Assembly (NCBI GenBank): GCA_027625915.1
Contig: JANTQA010000075.1
Span: forward strand, 2,914,001-2,978,000
Length of the DNA stretch: 64,000 bases
Reading direction: 5' to 3'
From: Anaeramoeba flamelloides
Lineage: Eukaryota; Metamonada; Anaeramoebidae
This document shows, in pieces, positions 11,621 through 22,009 of this stretch. Position 1 is the stretch's first letter. The number at the start of each line of letters is the position of its first letter. Made by a program: the position numbers and the translations under genes. The notes under the pieces were generated by a model. It worked only from the letters and a program-made list of their open reading frames with translations. It had not been told where the DNA came from and ran no database searches.

Positions 11621-11638
11621 GAGGAAATTAAATTCCTC
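11621..11638 (-). other. Solo LINE 3'-tail hairpin
   Basis: GAGGAAATTAAATTCCTC next to an AT/T-rich tract is the reverse complement of a LINE 3' end: GGCAAAT, then the hairpin, then an ATAATAAAA tail. Almost nothing of the LINE body remains upstream. The position matches the tail of the 9.37-kb copy but with a different stem sequence. Confidence 0.5.
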
Positions 11639-11644
11639 TTATTT

Positions 11645-12640
11645 GCCTTTAGGTTTTTTTTTAATTTAAGAAATAAACCAAAAATTTTGTTAAATTTTTG
11701 TTTTATTTCTTAAATTGAAAAAAACCGCCGTTAGCTTTTCCAAAATTTAAAAGAATTTAGTAAAATCTTTGATTTTTCTCTATTCTTTAGAGTTTCTGTA
11801 AGTGCCGTAAAGTGCCTAGGTTTTCTTGAGGTTTTCTGTTTTATTTGTAAAATCAATCGATTTTCATTAGGTTTTATTTACTTTTTGAAATATACAGAAA
11901 ATTTTAATAAATTAAAAAAATAAAAAAAAAAAAAGCCCTTGTTTTCTTGTAGTTTTCTGTTTATTTAATAAATCAATAGATTTTATTGATAAAAGAGTTA
12001 AACCCAAGAAGATATTACAGTGTTTTTTTTAAATTTTTGGAATAAATTTTTTTCTTTTCTCAAATTCAAAAAAACCTAACTGCTTCAAGAAGAAATTAAA
12101 TTCCACTCTTCTAAATAAATAAAAAATAAAAAAATCATTATTTTATTTTTGATTAAAATATTTTATTTTTTTTTGAGATCTCATTTGAAACAATTTGAAC
12201 TTAGGTATTACTACTGTATTCGAGAAAACAAAATTTATTTCAAGATTGTCCGATTGAAAATAATAATTCACTCTTGGATTATGAAGTTACTAATTTAATC
12301 ACTTCAAAAATCTCCCCTTAACAGAAAAAGTCATATTTAATACCTAGCTATTAATAATAATTCTACAACTTGGAAATTGTTTCACGTATTTATTTTGAAA
12401 ATGTAGGTAAGTATAAAATTGAAAAAGGAAAAAAGTGATTACTTTTTCTTTTCAATTTCAAATTCAAATAGCATCAAAAGAAATAGAAAACATGATTTAA
12501 AGAAGAACCAAATTAACTTTAAAAAATAATTCATATTATTGACACTAATCAAATCAACATAAACAATTTAAATCTACTTTCTTATCAAAACCCTGAGGTG
12601 GTTTTGGAGATCTCAAAAAAAGTCGATTTTTATTTTTTTT
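11645..12640. other. Repeat-derived spacer with foldback sequence
   Basis: Contains an imperfect 75-bp foldback (about 11652-11728: GGTTTTTTTTTAATTTAAG against CTTAAATTGAAAAAAACC) and a GTGCCTAGGTTTTC motif at about 11812. A further LINE-tail-like stretch lies at about 12075-12125. No gene seen. Confidence 0.45.
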
Positions 12641-12854
12641 TTTTTTTATTTTTGAAGAGAGAAAATTGCTTTTCTCCTGTGTGCCCTAATTTCTAAACTT
12701 TTTTTTAGAAATTTTGTTAAAGAATCACAAATTTTATTATCACTTACTAATGATAATATATATGATGAATTCTTTTTATTAATAATATCTCTGATATTAT
12801 TAATTTTTTTATTTTTTTCAAAAAATTCAGATATCCAGATTTTTTCGATTTATT

Positions 12855-13199
12855 TTATAGGCCGGACAGTCCCATAAAAAAATGATCGAAATCTTCAATG
12901 ATATCAATATTTAACTTTTCTTTACATAAATCACAATTTTTATTTTTATTTTTACTTGTTACATAAGAGTACCTATTTAAACAATTAGTAAAATTTCGAA
13001 ATTTTAGAATTGTTTTTGAAGCTTTCCAGTTTAAATATTTTTGTTGTTTGAAATTGCAATTTTGTTGTTTTATAATTTTTAGATATTGTTGAACTTTCCA
13101 ACTAGGTGAATTTTCCAATTCGGTTAATCGAAAAACTTTTAATTCTAAATCTAATAATTTTAATCCCTTAGTGTGCCAATTAATATTTTCATTTTCCAA
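12855..13199 (-). pseudogene. LINE copy 1: C-terminal zinc segment
   Basis: A 114-residue frame continuing the RT frame at 13189-13869 after a frame change near 13195. It contains FRNFTNCLNRYSYVT, then CDLCKEKL, then EDFDHFF, the zf-RVT-like C-x2-C...D-H pattern at the C-terminus of many LINEs. The same pattern (CPLCLKYQ, ENIDHFLWVC) is better preserved at 28190-28270. The final Cys of that pattern is not seen here. Confidence 0.75.
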
Positions 13200-13869
13200 T
13201 TTTCGAAAATTTAGTATTGTTTTTAATTTTTTTTAAATTTAAGAAATCTAATTTTTCTATCAATTTATATTTTCTTCGGTATACTTTTAATCTAGCGAGA
13301 TCAATTTTTGCTTCAGTTTTATAAATTAATCGAGGTGAATGGATATTAATTTGTAAGAAATTTGTGACTGATTTATTGATAAATCTATCAATTCTTTCAA
13401 AATCATTTTGTTTCAAGTCAAATATTTCAAGACCATAATAAAGTTGACTTAAAATAAGAGCTTTGAAAGAAGTTATTTTGACTCCATTGTTGAGTTTATT
13501 TTGTTGAAACAATCGATTAAGTGTTTCCAAGGACTTTTCCACTTTTTTGAAATTATATTCAAGATGCGTGTTTTTTTCTAACCAAATCCCAAGATAAAAA
13601 ATATCTTTTAATTCTTTTTTATATTTGGTTTTTTTATTATGTGGGTTCATCCCGAATCTTTTTATTATTTCAAAAATACTTTCTAAATTAATTTTTAGAG
13701 AGATTAATGGCCCTTTCATAATAAGAATAAGATCATCTGCATACATTTGAACATGAACAGCTAAAGTTTTTAACTTTTCTAGTAGGAAATGAGATATAAA
13801 TGCGAAGAGAATTGGTGATAAGGGATCTCCTTGATAAACTCCAATTCCTTCTTTTTTGTAATATCTCAA
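13189..13869 (-). pseudogene. LINE copy 1: reverse transcriptase fragment
   Basis: A 226-residue frame with YQGDPLSPILFAFISHFLL (RT motif B region) and MYADDLILIMK (the catalytic YADD of motif C), followed by thumb-region sequence. Upstream, in other frames between 13870 and 14385, the fingers/motif A region is readable in pieces (TIDIQKCFDSI). No start codon of its own; it is an internal piece of the LINE ORF2. Confidence 0.85.
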
Positions 13870-14385
13870 GAGCCAATTTTTAATTGTTTCATTTTTGATA
13901 AATTTTTTAATAGATTGATATATTAACGAGTGTTGTATAGAGTCAAAACATTTTTGTATGTCTATAGTAACTACAAAGTATTCTGTATTTTTATTTTTAT
14001 TTTTTATTTTTTTAAATTTTCTTAATAAATTTAAAACAGCAATTCTTGTTCCAAAATATTTTTTAAATCCAAATTGTTTTTTTTGAAATCAAGTCCCATG
14101 AGTCTTGAATTCCAATGTATATTAATTTTAAAAAAAATCTTGGAAGAGATTGATTTATAGAGATAGGTCGATAATTTAATGGTTCGCCTTCATCCCCCGA
14201 TTTATGAATAAATAATAAATTTCTTTTTTTAATAAAATTTATACTTTTTTCAGTTTCGTCTGTTATCCAATTTAAAAAAATATTTTGAACTGTTTTAATA
14301 AAATAATTATAATTTAATAAATATTGAATTGGTTGGTTTTTTTATAAACTTATAATGATTTATTTTGTCAAATTCTTTAACTGAT

Positions 14386-15525
14386 TTATTTTTTTTGAAA
14401 TTTGATTATTTCTTTAATTTTATCTTGATCAAAAATTTCCTTTATGTCAATTGGATTTAATGAATTTTTATTAATTTTAAATTTTTTAATATAATTAATT
14501 ATATTTGTATTAGGTTTTTGACTAATTGATTTTACAAAATCGTTATACACTGTGAATATGGTTTCATTATTTAAAAACATTTTTGTAGAAGTTTCTCTTA
14601 TTTTATTTAATGTTTTCCAAAAGTTTTTATTTTTATTATATTCTTCATTTATTTGATTAAGTAATTTTAAGTAATTTAATTCATTAATTTTTTTGATTTT
14701 ATGTAAAGTTTCATTTTTATCAAACAATTTATAAAGTAAATTATTAATTTTTAATTTATCTTGTTTGATATCAAATACTATTCTTTCTTTCTGTTTATAT
14801 TTTTTTTTAAATAAAATAAAATTTTCTTCATTTAAATTAAAATTCTGCCGAGAAAAGAATTGGAGAAAGTCTTCTTGAAAGGTTGGAATATCTTTAATTT
14901 TATAGATATCATTGATTTCCCAATTTGAGTTTATTTCAAATTTATTCATAATTGTATTATGATCACTAATAAAATTTTTGATAGTCTTTGATTTATTGAG
15001 TTTTAAATTATCAAAATTTGTTAAAAAATAATCCAAATTGTTTGGTTTTCTACTTGGTTTATTATTAAGAAATATTTTAAAATTAAATTTTTCAAATAAT
15101 TTTATTTTATTTTCATTTAAATTAAAATCACCACCAATAATTGTTTTATTGTTTTGGTATTTTCTTAAGATATTTATTATTTTTTTATTAATTTCAATAT
15201 TTCGGTCATTTCTCCGATATATATTAATAATGATTAAATCAGTAAGTTGTATTCCCATTACATCTAAATCAGCAATTAATATTTCACGAAAAAATTCTAG
15301 AAATATCTTTTTTATTATTATTAGTAAACCACCCTTATTTCCATTATTTCCATAAGATTTTTTATTCACAGAGAAATAGTTTGTGAAAGTTGGTTTTTTT
15401 GTTATTTTGGATTCTTGTATTAAACAAATATCGATATTAAATTTTAATAAAAAAGATTCTAATTTAAAAATTTTATTTGAATTATTCAAGCCACAAATAC
15501 AGTCAGTTTCACTTTTAAAACACAA
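14386..15525 (-). pseudogene. LINE copy 1: endonuclease domain, N-terminus cut by the transposon
   Basis: A 379-codon frame. The first ten or so residues (MCFKSETDCI) are read from the transposon TIR; genuine LINE coding begins CGLNNSNKIFKLESFL at 15499. Endonuclease/exonuclease/phosphatase features: IDICLIQESKI with the catalytic Glu, IIGGDFNLNENK with catalytic Asp/Asn, and FISDHNTIM, the terminal S-D-H. After the domain come about 170 K/N-rich residues linking to the RT. The missing N-terminal strand (NINIASLN) is on the far side of the transposon, at 22130-22165. Confidence 0.85.
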
Positions 15526-15610
15526 ACTTTAATTGGAAATAAAGCACAAATTGTCTCAAATTAAAGCACAAACATAAAGTCTCAAAATAAAGCACATTTT
15601 TTTTTTTTGA
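15500..15610 (+). repeat. Left TIR of the 6.6-kb transposon
   Basis: Begins CAGTCAGTTTCACTTTTAAA and continues with three or more subterminal AAAGCACAAA/TCTCAAA units spaced about 25-30 bp, ending in a T run. It matches the reverse complement of 22010-22125. Confidence 0.85.
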
Positions 15611-15619
15611 ATATTTTTT

Positions 15620-16060
15620 TCATTTTTTTCAATTTTTTTAAAGAGAATCCAGTCAACTATGCACTCCTCTCTGAAAAAAAAAAAAAAACGAAATTTTCAA
15701 AATAGTCAAAAAAAAAAACTACTTTGAAAAAATCTTAAAACAAAAAAGAAAAGATAACTTACCAACTTAGTATACTCTTATAAAACTAAAATTTATTCGA
15801 CATCAACTAATTGTAAATTAAAAAGTCTTTAACTCTTAATGAATAAAGTGAAAATATCACTTTATAAAATTAATAAGTATTAAGTCAAATACTTATCAAA
15901 CAAAAAAAAATCAAAATAAAAACAAAAAAATGTTCTAAAAGATTTTATTTTTGACTGATACATATGTGTAGATGTTTTCATACACATACATGTATACATA
16001 CGTCCGTACATATATATCAGTTAATATTTACTCTTTGAAAATATCAAAAGAGAAACTGTT
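15620..16060. other. Left non-coding part of the 6.6-kb transposon
   Basis: AT-rich, no frame. It includes a short alternating CATACATGTATACATACG-type tract near 15980-16015. Confidence 0.4.
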
Positions 16061-16980
16061 TTACCCGCTAAAAAGATTGTTAAAATCTTTAGGGGTTTTA
16101 ATTTTTTTACCTTTGTATGTAGACCTGCCAATATCATTAAAATGATACCAAGTCGATATAATCCGCACTAAAGATGTATAATGATTTCCCTGGAATAGAA
16201 CAAGACTTTGAAGCCAATATCTATTTCCACCTAGAGACCAATCAAGGAGACTATCAAACCTAAAATCCAAATCTGAACAACTAATGAATAAATATTCACT
16301 AGGTGCACGATCGATAATAAGATGAACCTCTTGGGAATAATTATAGTAATACTCTGTACTATTTATTTCCCAACTGGTAGCATTAAAAAAGTCTCTACAT
16401 AAAACGGGTAAATCGTTAAGTAGAGGTTTATCTTTTAAATAAACTACAGTTGGGGCAAGCGGCACTACCTTTTTTACCTTCGCAAATATTTTTATCGTAA
16501 ACTCTGAAATAATCAGATGTCATATCGCCTTTATACTTTGGATGTTTTTGGAAAATTGCATCTAAGATCACGATTGCACTTGAAACGTGGTTTAAATCAC
16601 CATTGTGGTATTCTTGAGGAGCACTTTTTTAATAATTTATCCCGAGCAGACATTAGTAAATTCTTTAATTCTCGAGATTTTCTACGAGAAATTGTCGTCG
16701 AATTTCTAATTGAAACCAGCATTGCTCTCAACATTTTTTGCTTCATTGGTATCGATGGCTTTCAACCAATCAACAAATCCCTCAACAAATGTAAGTGAAT
16801 GTATCACACTATCGAACCAACATAAGTTATCCCGCCAATTGATTCCGATGATGTTGTCTTCTAAAACCACTTTCGATAACTTAGTATCACCCGACCGATC
16901 CGAATTTGCATCTTCGCTCCATTCTTCTAATATTTCGTCTTCGTCTTCGTCCGTGTTTGTGAAGATAGATTCTATTTTTT
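16061..16980 (-). pseudogene. USP/C98-like cysteine peptidase region of the transposon (frame-broken)
   Basis: Minus-strand coding in four frames. The first part (about 16980-16700) is acidic and then reads NWRDNLCWFDSVIHSL, a Cys box like those of ubiquitin-specific peptidases and especially USPL1-type SUMO peptidases (W-K/R-N-x-LCW-x-D). The last part (16465-16061, 134 codons) holds QGNHYTSLVRI and WYHFNDIG, fitting the His box and following Asp. Catalytic Cys is at 16822-16820, His at 16183-16181. Frames change near T6 tracts at 16734-16739 and 16470-16475 and once near 16600. The frame also abuts the transposase stop at a T10 tract (16975-16984), so transposase and peptidase may be one polyprotein. 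Assignment rests on motif order; an unrelated papain-fold peptidase remains possible. Confidence 0.6.
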
Positions 16981-18684
16981 TTTTCCATACTTCCCTTTTT
17001 GAGAAAGTGTCTCATTACTAGAAACTACCATTATCTCGTCTGATTGGCTACTTTCCACTGCGACAAGTTTATTTGTATATTCCATCCTCGCCTTCTCACA
17101 AACAGTTGTCAAATGATTGATATCAAAAGGCAAAGATATATCTTCATCAATTTGTAAATCATTCTTTGAACTTCTTGTCATTTTTAGTCCTACTTTAGTT
17201 GGACTCTTGTTGATATCATTCTTTTTTTTGCGAGTCATTACCAGCATTTTTTCTCTTTTTTCTTCCTTTTTTGGTGAAGTTGTCTTCTTTTGTTTTAGTG
17301 GTCTTTCTTCAAGTCCATCTTCCGTAAAGATCGGTTGACTTAGCGATGTTTTACCAGCATTTCGCGCCTTTTTTCTTCCTTTTTTGGTGGAGTTGTCTTC
17401 TTTTTTTGATAGTGGTCTTTCTTCAAGTCCATCTTCCGTAAAGATCGGTTGACTTAGCGATGTTTTACCAGCATTCTGCACCCTTTTCTTACCCTTTTGA
17501 GAATTGGTCTTCATATTATTCATTTGAATATCAGTACATACTCTGAAAAACTCTTCCTTTTCAGATTCATTTTGGTCAATGAAATTTTGATACTTTTTCC
17601 GATGTTTCATCCCAAAATTATCGTCTTCAGATAATTTTTTCAAATCCGTGAAATCACATCTTATACCATTTAAAAAATAGATGACAAAACCCTTATGAGG
17701 TTTCACGGTTAACCCATTAAAGCGAATATCATCCATTCTGGTTTTCAATGTGGGCTTGATTATCTTGACCCCGGGGTATAAATTATTGTTTATACTTTCG
17801 ATCTTTTCGGTGCACCCTTTCTTCCATAATGCCAAGCCATTTTTTATAAAATTGCCACGTACACTTTCTTCAGTTGCATCATAATAATACTTTGAAATAA
17901 TAAGCAATCTTAATATTCTTGTATAATTATGCATATGTGGTAAGCAGTTTGCCCTTGTTCTTTTAAAGGTTCCAAAAAAGGAATTATCCAGTGGTGAATA
18001 CCTTTTTGCCTCTTTTGGTGGTGTGAATATCAAATTAATGAATAATTTACGAGCTTTCTCAATAACTAATTTCGTTTTATGAGAAGATAAATTATCGAGT
18101 ATCAATATATCACCTTTTTGAGTAAATTGTGAAAAATACTCAAGCCAAAAGATCATGAAATCTTCTGACATACCTCCAATTTTTTCACGCGATTTTGATG
18201 AATCTTTTTTATTGAGATACGCATTGCGGGTTTCTATTATCATCGGTGCTAATCTTGCCCCGTCGGCTCGTATACATGCTACGAGTGTATCTCGTTGGTT
18301 AAACCCATGTGTTTTACTGAATGAACTTGAATTGCGAAGTTTAAATGATTTTTTTGGAGTGTCAGAATGTTGGCACGGTGTTTCATCCATACACCATATT
18401 CGATCTGAAGTGAGTTCGTTCTCTTCAATATAATGGGTATAAGTTTGGAAAAAACGAGTATTATCTCTTTTTTTATCTTCTTCCGATTTGGGTCTATCTT
18501 CAACATGGTCAATTGATTTACAATATAAACCGCGCAAATTCATCCAGCGATAAACAGCTGCTCTACTGACACTTGTAGCCTTACCACTACGGTATTTTTT
18601 ATTTTCTAGTAACCCAATGATGTGTCTTCTGATATATGGTCCTTTTAAAGGTGCTACAATTTCAGGATACGTCTTTTTCGTCAC
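16972..18684 (-). CDS. DDE/D transposase of the 6.6-kb element, catalytic part
   Basis: A 570-codon frame. It begins with a helix-turn-helix-like stretch (SVSRAAVYRWMNLRG, residues 39-52). The RNase H-fold triad is visible as RIWCMDET (Asp about 100), GDILILDNLSSH (Asp about 197) and RYSPLDNSFFGTFK (Asp about 233), giving 35 residues between the second and third acids. With the TA duplication this fits the IS630-Tc1-mariner/pogo assemblage. The C-terminal third is K/S/E-rich and contains a tandem repeat (SLSQPIFTEDGLEERP twice, at about 17320-17480). The N-terminal domain lies in the overlapping frame 18662-19033; the frames switch at a T5 tract (18674-18678). The frame ends at a T10 tract before the peptidase region. 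Confidence 0.8.
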   Translation of the reverse strand: MTKKTYPEIVAPLKGPYIRRHIIGLLENKKYRSGKATSVSRAAVYRWMNLRGLYCKSIDHVEDRPKSEEDKKRDNTRFFQTYTHYIEENELTSDRIWCMDETPCQHSDTPKKSFKLRNSSSFSKTHGFNQRDTLVACIRADGARLAPMIIETRNAYLNKKDSSKSREKIGGMSEDFMIFWLEYFSQFTQKGDILILDNLSSHKTKLVIEKARKLFINLIFTPPKEAKRYSPLDNSFFGTFKRTRANCLPHMHNYTRILRLLIISKYYYDATEESVRGNFIKNGLALWKKGCTEKIESINNNLYPGVKIIKPTLKTRMDDIRFNGLTVKPHKGFVIYFLNGIRCDFTDLKKLSEDDNFGMKHRKKYQNFIDQNESEKEEFFRVCTDIQMNNMKTNSQKGKKRVQNAGKTSLSQPIFTEDGLEERPLSKKEDNSTKKGRKKARNAGKTSLSQPIFTEDGLEERPLKQKKTTSPKKEEKREKMLVMTRKKKNDINKSPTKVGLKMTRSSKNDLQIDEDISLPFDINHLTTVCEKARMEYTNKLVAVESSQSDEIMVVSSNETLSQKGKYGKKK

Positions 18685-19033
18685 CTTCCATTACTAGATG
18701 CTTCTTGATCCAATCCCATAATTTTGTATTGCCTTCGCGGTTGAGGGCAGATATAGAAGGATCTTGATACATTTTAATTACCTGACTTTTCCATTTGCGG
18801 ATTGTGTCGTGTGGTGCATCACGTTTCGAACCGAGTCTTTTCCAAGTTATGACACTGTCCATATATTCTTGAACTGTTTCGAACTTGAATTTTTTCTCAT
18901 AACTTTTCCTTTTCCTCTTATTATGTGAATAATCCCGAGGTACTTCCGAAGAATACATTTTTCGTATTTCCTCTTCAGTAATAATTGTAATTTTTGAATT
19001 GTTGGTGTTTGGTTGTTTTCTTTTTTCAGACAT
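18662..19033 (-). CDS. N-terminal DNA-binding segment of the transposase
   Basis: 123 codons from the ATG opening MSEKRKQPNTN. It contains a basic KRKRKSYEKKFKF patch and an HTH-like APHDTIRKWKSQVIKMY. Transposase sequence continues in the next frame from a position overlapping its end (the stop follows EGDEKDVS; the other frame reads TKKTYPEIVAPL). It is best seen as the first part of the same transposase, separated by a one-base frame change. Confidence 0.7.
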   Translation of the reverse strand: MSEKRKQPNTNNSKITIITEEEIRKMYSSEVPRDYSHNKRKRKSYEKKFKFETVQEYMDSVITWKRLGSKRDAPHDTIRKWKSQVIKMYQDPSISALNREGNTKLWDWIKKHLVMEGDEKDVS

Positions 19034-19059
19034 AATTGAATGAAATAAAGAGTGTAATA

Positions 19060-19900
19060 AAATATTTTGTTGGTGGTTTGTTGAATTATTAATATAAAAT
19101 CAATAATTCGAGTCTTATTATATTCTTATTCTAAAATCAATAATAAAAAATATAATAAGAATTTATCAAGCCCCTACCCCATTATTTTCGATAACGCCTT
19201 GATAAATTCTATTTTATATGGTTTATTAATATATATATATATATATATATATATAATGATTTAGAATGTTTATTTCATTCTATCGGTAAAATATACCAAC
19301 ATATGATTATAATCAAAGATCAAATCGGAATAAATGCTTATATCGAACCATTCAATTAGCTAGAATAAAAGATAATTCGATGTTTATTCTAGTATAAAAA
19401 TAAGGAGTCGAGTCAAACTTATTTTGATTAATTGAAAAAATACAATACATAATTTAACCAGATATAATCTTTTGATTATAATCATACGTTGGTATATTTT
19501 ATCGATAGATTGATCTAAACATTGGGATAACATGAGTTTATCCTATCATAGTAAACAATAAACGCGTTTAAAAAATATTTATTGTTCTTTTTTTGTTCAA
19601 AGTGGTACCTTTGATCAAAATTATCGATATTTTATCTTCGAACCAACAAAAGTGTGATAATATACATATGGTTGTTTAATCCCAAATAGTATATAACGAG
19701 GTGTTTCATGAGCTCTATCACACTTTTGAAACAATTTTATACAATTGGTATCAATTTCCACTTAATATATTCAAAGGGAAAAAGTTATTTCTGATTATTG
19801 TCTATCGTGCTTAAAAAACAAAATGTTTTCTAGGTGTACCAAATTTGTCTATCGTTTTATTTAACAGGGGATATTAACACTATGTGTTAATATTATATTA
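19060..19900. other. Non-coding segment of the transposon with inverted repeats
   Basis: Contains a hairpin around 19140-19215 (AGAATTTATCAAG against CTTGATAAATTCT), a TA microsatellite at about 19212-19255, and an inverted pair of about 40 bp: AAAATATACCAACATATGAT near 19287 and its complement near 19470-19505. No frame. Confidence 0.55.
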
Positions 19901-19909
19901 TAACCTTGT

Positions 19910-21180
19910 GGTACTTCTGTCAAGTTACCAGTGCAAAGTTAGCCCTGTTGGGTACCACTATCGGGCAACTCTACGGTAACTCTGTCGAGTTACCAGTGTA
20001 AAGTTAGCCCTGCTTAGTACCCTTGTCGGACAACTCTACGGTAACTCTTTCGAGTTATCAATGCAAAGTTAGCCCTGTTGAATACAATTGTCGGACAACT
20101 CTACGGTAACTCTGTCGAGTTACAAGTGCAAAGTTAGCCCTGCTGAGTACCCTTGTCGGACAACTCTACGGTAACTCTTTCGAGTTATCAGTGCAAAGTT
20201 AGCCCTGCTGAATACCCTTGTCGGACAACTCTACGGTAACTCTTTCGAGTTATCAGTGCAAAGTTAGCCCTGCTGAATACCCTTGTCGGACAACTCTACG
20301 GTAACTCTTTCGAGTTATCAGTGCAAAGTTATCCCTGTTGGGTACCCTTGTCGGACAACTCTACGGTAACTCTTTCGAGTTATCAGTGCAAAGTTAGCCC
20401 TGTTGAGTACCCTTGTCGGACAACTCTACGGTAACTCTGTCGAGTTATCAGTGTAAAGTTAGCCCTGTTGGGTACCCTTGTCGGACAACTCTACGGTAAC
20501 TCTGTCGAGTTATCAGTGCAAAGTTATCCCTGCTTAGTACCCTTGTCGGACAACTCTACGGTAACTCTTTCGAGTTATCAGTGCAAAGTTAGCCCTGTTG
20601 GGTACCCTTGTCGGACAACTCTACGGTAACTCTTTCGAGTTATCAATGCAAAGTTAGCCCTGTTGAGTACCCTTGTCGGACAACTCTACGGTAACTCTGT
20701 CGAGTTACAAGTGTAAAGTTAGCCCTGCTTAGTACCCTTGTCGGACAACTATACGGTAACTCTCTCGAGTTACAATTGCAAAGTTAGCCCTGCTGAGTAC
20801 CCTTGTCGGGCAACTCTACGGTAACTATGTCGAGTTATCAGTGCAAAGTTAGCCCTGTTGGGTACCCTTGTCGGACAACTCTACGGTAACTCTTTCGAGT
20901 TATCAATGCAAAGTTAGCCCTGTTGAGTACCCTTGTCGGACAACTCTACGGTAACTCTGTCGAGTTACAAGTGTAAAGTTAGCCCCGCTTAGTACCCTTG
21001 TCGGACAACTATACGGTAACTCTCTCGAGTTACAATTGCAAAGTTAGCCCTGCTGAGTACCCTTGTCGGGCAACTCTACGGTAACTATGTCGAGTTACCA
21101 ATGCAAAGTTAGCCCTGTTGAGTACCCTATAGGGTAACTTCGGCGTGACTCTGTCGAGTCATATGTGTGAAATTAGCCCT
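19910..21180. repeat. 65-bp satellite, about 19 copies, inside the transposon
   Basis: A head-to-tail 65-bp unit, markedly richer in G+C than its surroundings. The landmark AAAGTTAGCCCTG recurs every 65 bases from about 19934 to 21105 (19 copies), plus a diverged copy to 21180. Each unit holds two dyads: GGTAACTC-N4-GAGTTACC (or ATC) and TTGTC-G-GACAA. The last eight units form a higher-order repeat of two 260-bp blocks (about 20640-20900 and 20900-21160). No coding frame runs through it. Confidence 0.92.
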
Positions 21181-21510
21181 ATACTATAGCATATACACGT
21201 AGCATAAATGTGCAAAACCCCAATGGGTCCATCAACCATTGTGTTATATACTATGTGACATGGGGTGGGTGACCTATACATGTCAAGGGGTGAGCCATAG
21301 CCATAAAACTATGATTCGAGACCTGAGGTTTAAACCATATCAAACTTCATGACATGGTGTCCTCATGGTATAACATCAAAAGTACTTTTCGCACCACATT
21401 CCAGGATATCCAAATAAGCTAACAAAAGTTTTCATTTTTTCTAAAAAAAATTATTTTTTTTTACAAAAAATGAAATGTCTTAAGAAATAGAGTTCGGAAA
21501 AAAATTTTGT
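21180..21510. other. Unique, relatively GC-rich segment right of the satellite
   Basis: About 300 bp with higher G+C than the window average (for example ATGGGGTGGGTGACCTATAC near 21255). No open frame and no recognised RNA. Confidence 0.4.
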
Positions 21511-21519
21511 TATTTTTTG

Positions 21520-21740
21520 GACTCTTTGTCATTTTTGAATAAAATGACAAAGGAAATAAAAAAATAACAAAGGAAATAAATTTTCTTTGTTATTTTTTTA
21601 TTTCCTTTGTCATTTTTTTAAAAAAATTAATTCCTTTGTTATTTTTTTTTTCCGAGCATGGGGATTTTTACAAGGTGCTTTGTTATTTTTGAAAAAAATG
21701 ACAAAGAAAATTTAATTCCTTTGTCATTTTTTCTTTGTGT
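21520..21740. repeat. Multiple-stem foldback near the right end of the transposon
   Basis: TTCCTTTGTYATTTTT and its complement AAAATRACAAAGGAA occur repeatedly in both orientations. This can pair as one long imperfect hairpin or several alternative ones. Confidence 0.7.
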
Positions 21741-22009
21741 TTAAAAAAATTTTTTTCTGATCGTGATTCTTGATCAATTATTTGATTTCATACACTCAGT
21801 ATTATTTTATCTGTGTTAAAATCGTCTGAAAAATCGATTTTTCAAACTCCAGAGTCTCAAAAACGTGTACTTTTCGAGTTCTGACGAGACATTAAAATTA
21901 CTTGTATTTAGGAACGATTTTAATATATTTCAAAAAAAACAAGTTTTTCTACAGTAAATTAAACAAAATTTTTTTGTTTTAAAAAAATCGAATTTTTTTT
22001 TGAAAAATT

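Noticed and set aside
19910-21180. CRISPR array
   Set aside because: The 65-bp units are contiguous and similar throughout, with no unique spacers, in eukaryotic DNA inside a transposon.
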